Translations under genes and position numbers: made by a program
Assembly (NCBI GenBank): GCA_003573635.1
Contig: QUTJ01031631.1
Span: forward strand, 1 to 13,781
Source: Goniomonas avonlea
Taxonomy: Eukaryota; Cryptophyceae; Goniomonadida; Goniomonadaceae
Length of the DNA: 13,781 bases
Direction of reading: 5' to 3'
Shown: one piece after another, positions 12,001 through 13,781 of the stretch
How positions within the stretch are numbered: position 1 is the first letter of the stretch
How the letters are laid out: every line of letters starts with the position of its first letter
The notes under the pieces: generated by a model
What the model was told of the DNA's origin: nothing
Database searches by the model: none
The model's input: only the letters and a program-made list of their open reading frames with translations

Positions 12001-13781
12001 CGCAAACTGCGACCGTTTGGGTGTCTTCGTCGTCTGTTCGTGGCAGGCCTGCTCCAGGCCTCCTGATTCACAGACTCCTTGTGGTCTCAAGCGGCTTCGC
12101 CACTGGCACGTACACTTCAGGCATGAGCTTTAACCACCCGTCAATGTCCAGTGTGCTGGGGTCGAACGTCCCAATGACGGCAGCTGTCTCTGTCACCGTG
12201 TTAGGCTCGAGTTTCCAGGGAGAAGCCGACCAGTCGCCGAAAATGCGACTGGGCTACGTTGTGTGGTGCCAGGCGACGTTGTGGACCTCTGACTCCAGTG
12301 TGCGCTGCAAAGCAACGAGCGCGTTCGTGCAGGGCCGCATTGTGTTGACTGCCGGGTTCCGCAACCTGGAGACGATTACCAAGACGATCTCGTATTCTCT
12401 CGTGGGGCCCTTCGCCCTGTCGTCGCAGGTCCGCACAAACACTCCAGCCACCGGCGCCTTGTCCATCACCGTCCTTGGTACTGCTTTGGGTCACGTCCAT
12501 GGACACTACTCTGGCGTTCCGAAGGTCGGCCTCACTGCGTGCGAATCCACCACTTGGAAGGCTGAGACTGCCATCACGGGCAGGGTCGCGATGGGCGTCG
12601 GCAAGAGCCGCGTCCTGGTGTTCACCGAGACTGTGGAAGTGCGGTCGCTGACGTTCGCGTACACATTCGATGCCCCATCATCGCAGGCCGGCTCGATCCC
12701 ATCCAACTATCCGACGACCGGCGCGGCCTCTGTCACCGTGGTGTCGTTCAGCGTCCCTTCCTCGGGCTACAGCCACCGGGGCAGGGTGTTCGGCACGGCC
12801 TACTCGCGGACCAAGTGGGTGGCAACATCCTCCCTCGTGTGCCGGCTGCCGTCAGGCGTGGGGTCCACGCAGCGCCTCGTTGTGACAGGGGCCTTCGGGC
12901 AGCAGTACGGCACGACAACGCAGGGCTTCACGTTCGACCAGCCTGTCAACCTCGTCCTCCTCAACACGCCGGTGACAGGCGCAATCAGTGTCACTGTCCT
13001 TGGGACAGGGTTGGCGCCAGAGGATGGTTCGGTGCGGTTGCGCACGGGGCGGTCTGCGACGGCTACCACCCGCTGGACGGCTCAGACCGGTATTGTGACG
13101 AAAACGAGCCCGGGCGTGGGTGCCTGGACCCGCCTTGCGATCACGACATCGTTCCGGTCGACTGGCACGTCGAGCCTCGCGGTGACGTTCAACCAGCGCA
13201 TCACCTCGTACATCCTCCCGAATGCGCCCACTACTGGTGCGATGAGCGTCACTGTCATCGGGAGCAACCTGGGTGACGGGTTGCACTCGGTGCACCTCCG
13301 GTTTGGCCGCTCAGGGGAACAGGGCACGACTTGGACCTCTGCCACCAGTCTGACTGCAAAGCCGTCGACTGGTGCTGGCCGTGAAGGGCGCACTCTCACG
13401 CTCACGCAGGCTTTCATCTCTCGTGGGTGCTTGGAGCTGGGGTTCACTTACGACTCCTTCAACCCATCGTCGTTTGCGCCCGCGAACGTGCCTGTGAGCG
13501 GCTCTGTCAGCGTGACAGTGCTCGGCTCCAACTTCGGTGGCCATCGTTACTCATCCGTGGGCAAACTAGGCGCTACGCCGTCAGAGGCAACGCGCTGGAT
13601 TTCGCAGACGCATGTCACCACCAAGACCCCGCTGGCTAAGCTCCCCAGTAAAAAGGGATTGTTAGTGGCGTCAGTCCAGGCCCCAACACAGCCATACAAC
13701 GATGGTTTTACCATTGACGGTGCGACCCCCACCCTGTTGTCGGTGTGTGCCGAGGGTGGTCTCTCACACACTCCCCCCCCC
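1..13781 (+). CDS. Giant tandem-repeat protein with IPT/TIG-like (Ig-like) repeats, partial at both ends
   Basis: The reading frame whose first full codon is at position 3 is open for 4593 codons with no stop, and every part of it belongs to the same repeat family. Bases 1-2 finish an earlier codon and the frame is still open at 13781, so start and stop codons lie outside; no internal ATG is preferred as a start. The translation has 52 repeat units averaging 87 residues (82-97). Each has a TGxxSVTVLGxNFG core, an almost invariant Trp about 29 residues later, a Gly-rich turn and an FTY/FTF strand near its end. This order resembles IPT/TIG immunoglobulin-like domains, which are usually about 85 residues and extracellular. 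Adhesion, cell-wall or matrix function is inference. No signal peptide, membrane span, catalytic motif or intron is visible. A bacterial surface adhesin is an alternative to a protist protein. Confidence 0.93.
3..119 (+). repeat. C-terminal part of a preceding repeat unit (unit 0, partial)
   Basis: Residues 1-39 read like the last third of a repeat: a short Gly-containing turn, a Val/Thr/Arg strand (VRVTT), then ETLSWSFSHD, which matches the GTLTxAFTYD ending of other units, followed by a VPTPE linker. The array therefore continues to the left of the window. Confidence 0.8.
120..1163 (+). repeat. Repeat units 1-4 (first four-unit block)
   Basis: Unit starts are about 120, 384, 651 and 906. 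Cores are SVTVLGWNMG, SVTILGRNFG, SVTVLGSNFA and SVTVLGNGFG. Each conserved Trp is exactly 29 residues after the core Ser (residues 79, 167, 256, 341). Units 1 and 4 keep a Cys eight residues after that Trp (residues 87 and 349); unit 2 has Val and unit 3 Ser there. Unit 1 carries the LGWN core that recurs every fourth unit. Confidence 0.88.
1164..2216 (+). repeat. Repeat units 5-8 (second four-unit block)
   Basis: Unit starts are about 1164, 1425, 1695 and 1947. Cores are MVTLLGWNVG, SVTVLGRNFG, VVTVLGHNFG and SVTVLGGNLG. Unit 5 is the LGWN type, 348 residues after the equivalent Trp of unit 1. Unit 7 is unusual: its core Ser is Val, its Trp is at +28, and it has a Cys five residues before the Trp (residue 598) but none after. 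Unit 8 lacks the usual RxRxG stretch and has a Trp-rich segment near residues 688-712. Confidence 0.87.
2217..3278 (+). repeat. Repeat units 9-12 (third four-unit block)
   Basis: Unit starts are about 2217, 2472, 2751 and 3009. Cores are SVTVLGWNFG, SVTVVGSNFA, SVTVVGSNFG and SVTVLAGFIA. Unit 9 is the LGWN type but has TA instead of TG before the core. Unit 10 is 93 residues because its second half has extra residues around 889-899. Unit 12 loses the core Gly (VLAG). The Trp is at +29 in all four units. Confidence 0.87.
3279..4370 (+). repeat. Repeat units 13-16 (fourth four-unit block)
   Basis: Unit starts are about 3279, 3564, 3840 and 4095. Cores are SVTVIGWNFG, SVTVIGSNFM, SVTVLGGRFA and SVTVLGRSFS. 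Unit 13 is the LGWN-type unit. It is 95 residues long, with a Gly/Ala-rich extension after its Trp (residues about 1158-1172). Unit 16 has a complete Cys pair flanking the Trp (residues 1399 and 1412, Trp 1404). Unit 15 has Cys 1327 and 1336. Confidence 0.87.
4371..5447 (+). repeat. Repeat units 17-20 (fifth four-unit block)
   Basis: Unit starts are about 4371, 4662, 4935 and 5190. Cores are HVTLLGWNLG, SVTVVGANFG, SVTVLGQNFG and SVTVVGKGLA. Unit 17 is the LGWN type and the longest unit (97 residues). Its second half carries an atypical stretch, residues about 1521-1543, with two Trp and several His, Pro and Gly, replacing the usual GTLT strand. Unit 20 has TA for TG before its core and its Trp at +28. 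Confidence 0.87.
5448..6479 (+). repeat. Repeat units 21-24 (sixth four-unit block)
   Basis: Unit starts are about 5448, 5703, 5961 and 6216. Cores are SVTVLGWNLG, SVTVLGRNFG, SVTVVGSNMD and SVTVVGITGS. Unit 21 is the LGWN type. Unit 22 has an RNFG core, as units 2 and 6 do (also second in their blocks). Unit 24 has a shortened, divergent core loop and its Trp at +28, followed by Cys 2118. Confidence 0.87.
6480..7514 (+). repeat. Repeat units 25-28 (last block showing LGWN)
   Basis: Unit starts are about 6480, 6744, 6996 and 7251. Cores are SVTVLGWNLG, SVTVLGANFA, SVTVLGANFG and SVTIVGSSFG. Unit 25 is the last unit with LGWN; its flanks (ADYSQRARVG and a following SRW) are very like those of unit 1. 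Unit 26 has TA for TG. Unit 28 is the only unit with Trp at +33, because residues KYGC and neighbours are inserted before it; it has Cys 2453 and Cys 2489. Confidence 0.87.
7515..8540 (+). repeat. Repeat units 29-32
   Basis: Unit starts are about 7515, 7779, 8031 and 8286. Cores are SVTVLGANFG, SVTVLGTSFG, SVTVLGNNMG and SVTVIGHSVS. All have Trp at +29. Unit 30 keeps the Cys at Trp+8 (residue 2640). Unit 31 has TA for TG. The every-fourth LGWN marker is absent from here on, so this grouping is for bookkeeping only. Confidence 0.86.
8541..9563 (+). repeat. Repeat units 33-36
   Basis: Unit starts are about 8541, 8805, 9051 and 9309. Cores are SVTVVGRSLG, SVTVIGSNFG, SVTVVASNIG and SVTVVGINFG. 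Units 34 and 35 keep the Cys at Trp+8 (residues 2982 and 3064). Unit 34 is the shortest of all (82 residues), with a compact second half. Unit 35 loses the core Gly (VVAS). Unit 36 has Trp at +30. Confidence 0.86.
9564..10592 (+). repeat. Repeat units 37-40
   Basis: Unit starts are about 9564, 9825, 10083 and 10335. Cores are SVTIIGNSLA, SVTILGSNFA, SVTILGTSLA and SVTVVGSSLG. The linker into unit 37 contains a CxxC (residues 3184 and 3187) seen nowhere else in the array. Unit 39 has Cys 3393 and Cys 3408 around Trp 3400, the first of three units at four-unit spacing with that arrangement. Unit 40 has TA for TG. Confidence 0.86.
10593..11639 (+). repeat. Repeat units 41-44
   Basis: Unit starts are about 10593, 10842, 11103 and 11376. 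Cores are SVTIVGTGFG, TVTVVGTNFA, SVTVLGSNYL and SVTILGSRIA. Unit 43 has Cys 3736 and Cys 3749 flanking Trp 3741 in a CQATVWTSDSSIRC segment. The linker into unit 44 contains LSSQER, and unit 44 has a longer loop containing GHYS. Units 43 and 44 closely parallel units 47 and 48. Confidence 0.87.
11640..12698 (+). repeat. Repeat units 45-48
   Basis: Unit starts are about 11640, 11901, 12159 and 12432. Cores are TVTLTGGDLG (the most divergent), SVTVVGHNFI, SVTVLGSSFQ and SITVLGTALG. Unit 47 has Cys 4089 and Cys 4102 around Trp 4094 in CQATLWTSDSSVRC, nearly the same as in unit 43. The linker into unit 48 contains LSSQVR and unit 48 again has GHYS, as in unit 44. Trp offsets are +31 in units 47 and 48. 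Confidence 0.87.
12699..13742 (+). repeat. Repeat units 49-52 (last recognisable units)
   Basis: Unit starts are about 12699, 12957, 13215 and 13479. Cores are SVTVVSFSVP (core Gly lost), SVTVLGTGLA, SVTVIGSNLG and SVTVLGSNFG. All have Trp at +29. Unit 52 has a Lys-rich turn (residues about 4541-4551) in place of the usual GVGR, and its last strand is FTIDGATP. Third-position G+C is clearly higher here than at the left end. Confidence 0.87.
13743..13781 (+). other. Right-edge tail where the repeat pattern fails, ending in nine C
   Basis: The frame stays open (residues 4581-4593, VCAEGGLSHTPPP), but the expected TNxPxTGxxSVTV does not appear. The last nine bases are all C. A GTGTGTG at 13743-13749 faces a CACACAC at 13765-13771. 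Either the array gives way to a Pro-containing linker here, or the sequence is a poor-quality contig end. I cannot tell which. Confidence 0.5.

Larger units (their letters stand above)
120..13742 (+). repeat. Tandem protein-coding repeat array, 52 units of about 262 bp
   Basis: I define each unit as starting 10 residues before the first residue of its SVTV core. The core codons for units 1 and 52 start at 150 and 13509, giving a mean spacing of 87.3 residues. Consensus by eye: NxPxTGAxSVTVLGxNFG, then a variable loop, YSxRxRxG, TxxEATxWxSDSSVxCK, GVGR, a VxVT strand, GTLTxAFTYD and a linker with SSV. The distance from core Ser to Trp is 29 residues in 42 units, 28 in units 7, 20 and 24, 30 in units 36, 37 and 43, 31 in units 44, 47 and 48, and 33 in unit 28. 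Unit length therefore varies mostly after the Trp. At DNA level units differ widely; only the core and the Trp region are easily recognised, so the array looks old rather than freshly amplified. Confidence 0.93.

Noticed and set aside
1211-13639. Forward-strand open frames of 60-176 codons in the other two frames (for example 6860-7390 and 12815-13276)
   Set aside because: They are out of frame with the continuous repeat frame, start at arbitrary ATGs, and their translations lack consistent domain structure.
120-13742. CRISPR array, satellite DNA or VNTR explanation for the 262 bp periodicity
   Set aside because: Units are too long and too divergent in DNA for CRISPR or recent satellite, and the repeat keeps one reading frame with protein-level conservation.
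329-13771. Many reverse-strand open frames of 60-209 codons whose translations repeat motifs such as TVTDxAPVxG
   Set aside because: They are the antisense of the conserved SVTVLGxNFG core and recur with the same 262 bp period. They overlap the long forward frame completely and are explained by its composition and repeats.
13743-13771. Hairpin GTGTGTG / CACACAC as a transcription terminator
   Set aside because: The stem is 7 bp with a 15-base loop, low-complexity, lies within open coding frame and is followed by C rather than T.
1-13781. Bacterial RTX, cadherin or fibronectin type III repeats as the domain family
   Set aside because: No GGxGxD nonapeptides, no cadherin DxNDN or DRE motifs, and the invariant Trp with the TGxxSVTVLGxNFG core fits IPT/TIG-like domains better. 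A search would be needed to settle it.

Overview
The window is one uninterrupted protein-coding stretch on the + strand. Translating frame 3 by hand (first full codon at position 3, last at 13779-13781) gave 4593 consecutive codons with no stop. Neither the start nor the end of the gene is inside the window. I found no second gene, RNA gene, mobile element, intergenic gap or required intron.

The protein is a tandem array of about 87-residue (about 262 bp) repeats. I could place 52 units, plus the tail of one more at the left edge. Each unit has a linker rich in Asn and Pro, a core close to TGAxSVTVLGxNFG, a middle close to YSxRxRxG and EATxWxSDSSVxCK, a Gly-rich turn, and two later strands close to VxVT and GTLTxAFTYD. 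This layout resembles IPT/TIG-type immunoglobulin-like domains, so the likely product is a fragment of a giant extracellular or cell-surface protein. That assignment rests on pattern recognition, not on a search. No signal peptide, membrane anchor or catalytic domain is visible; these would lie outside the window.

The array has regular internal structure. A Trp lies 28-33 residues after the core Ser in all 52 units, at exactly +29 in 42 of them, while the second half of the unit varies in length. There is also a four-unit higher-order period of about 1.06 kb. In units 1, 5, 9, 13, 17, 21 and 25 the core reads LGWN. Near the right end, units 39/43/47 share a Cys-flanked Trp motif, and the linkers into units 44 and 48 share an LSSQxR motif. 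Third-position G+C rises from left to right in three hand-counted samples (53, 63 and 79 percent).

Organism: I infer a eukaryotic protist, possibly a microalga, from the giant repeat architecture, the G+C-rich mixed codon use and the lack of any bacterial operon features. A bacterial giant adhesin cannot be excluded. The last bases end in nine C, and the repeat pattern fails over the last 13 codons, which may mark a contig end or the end of the array.
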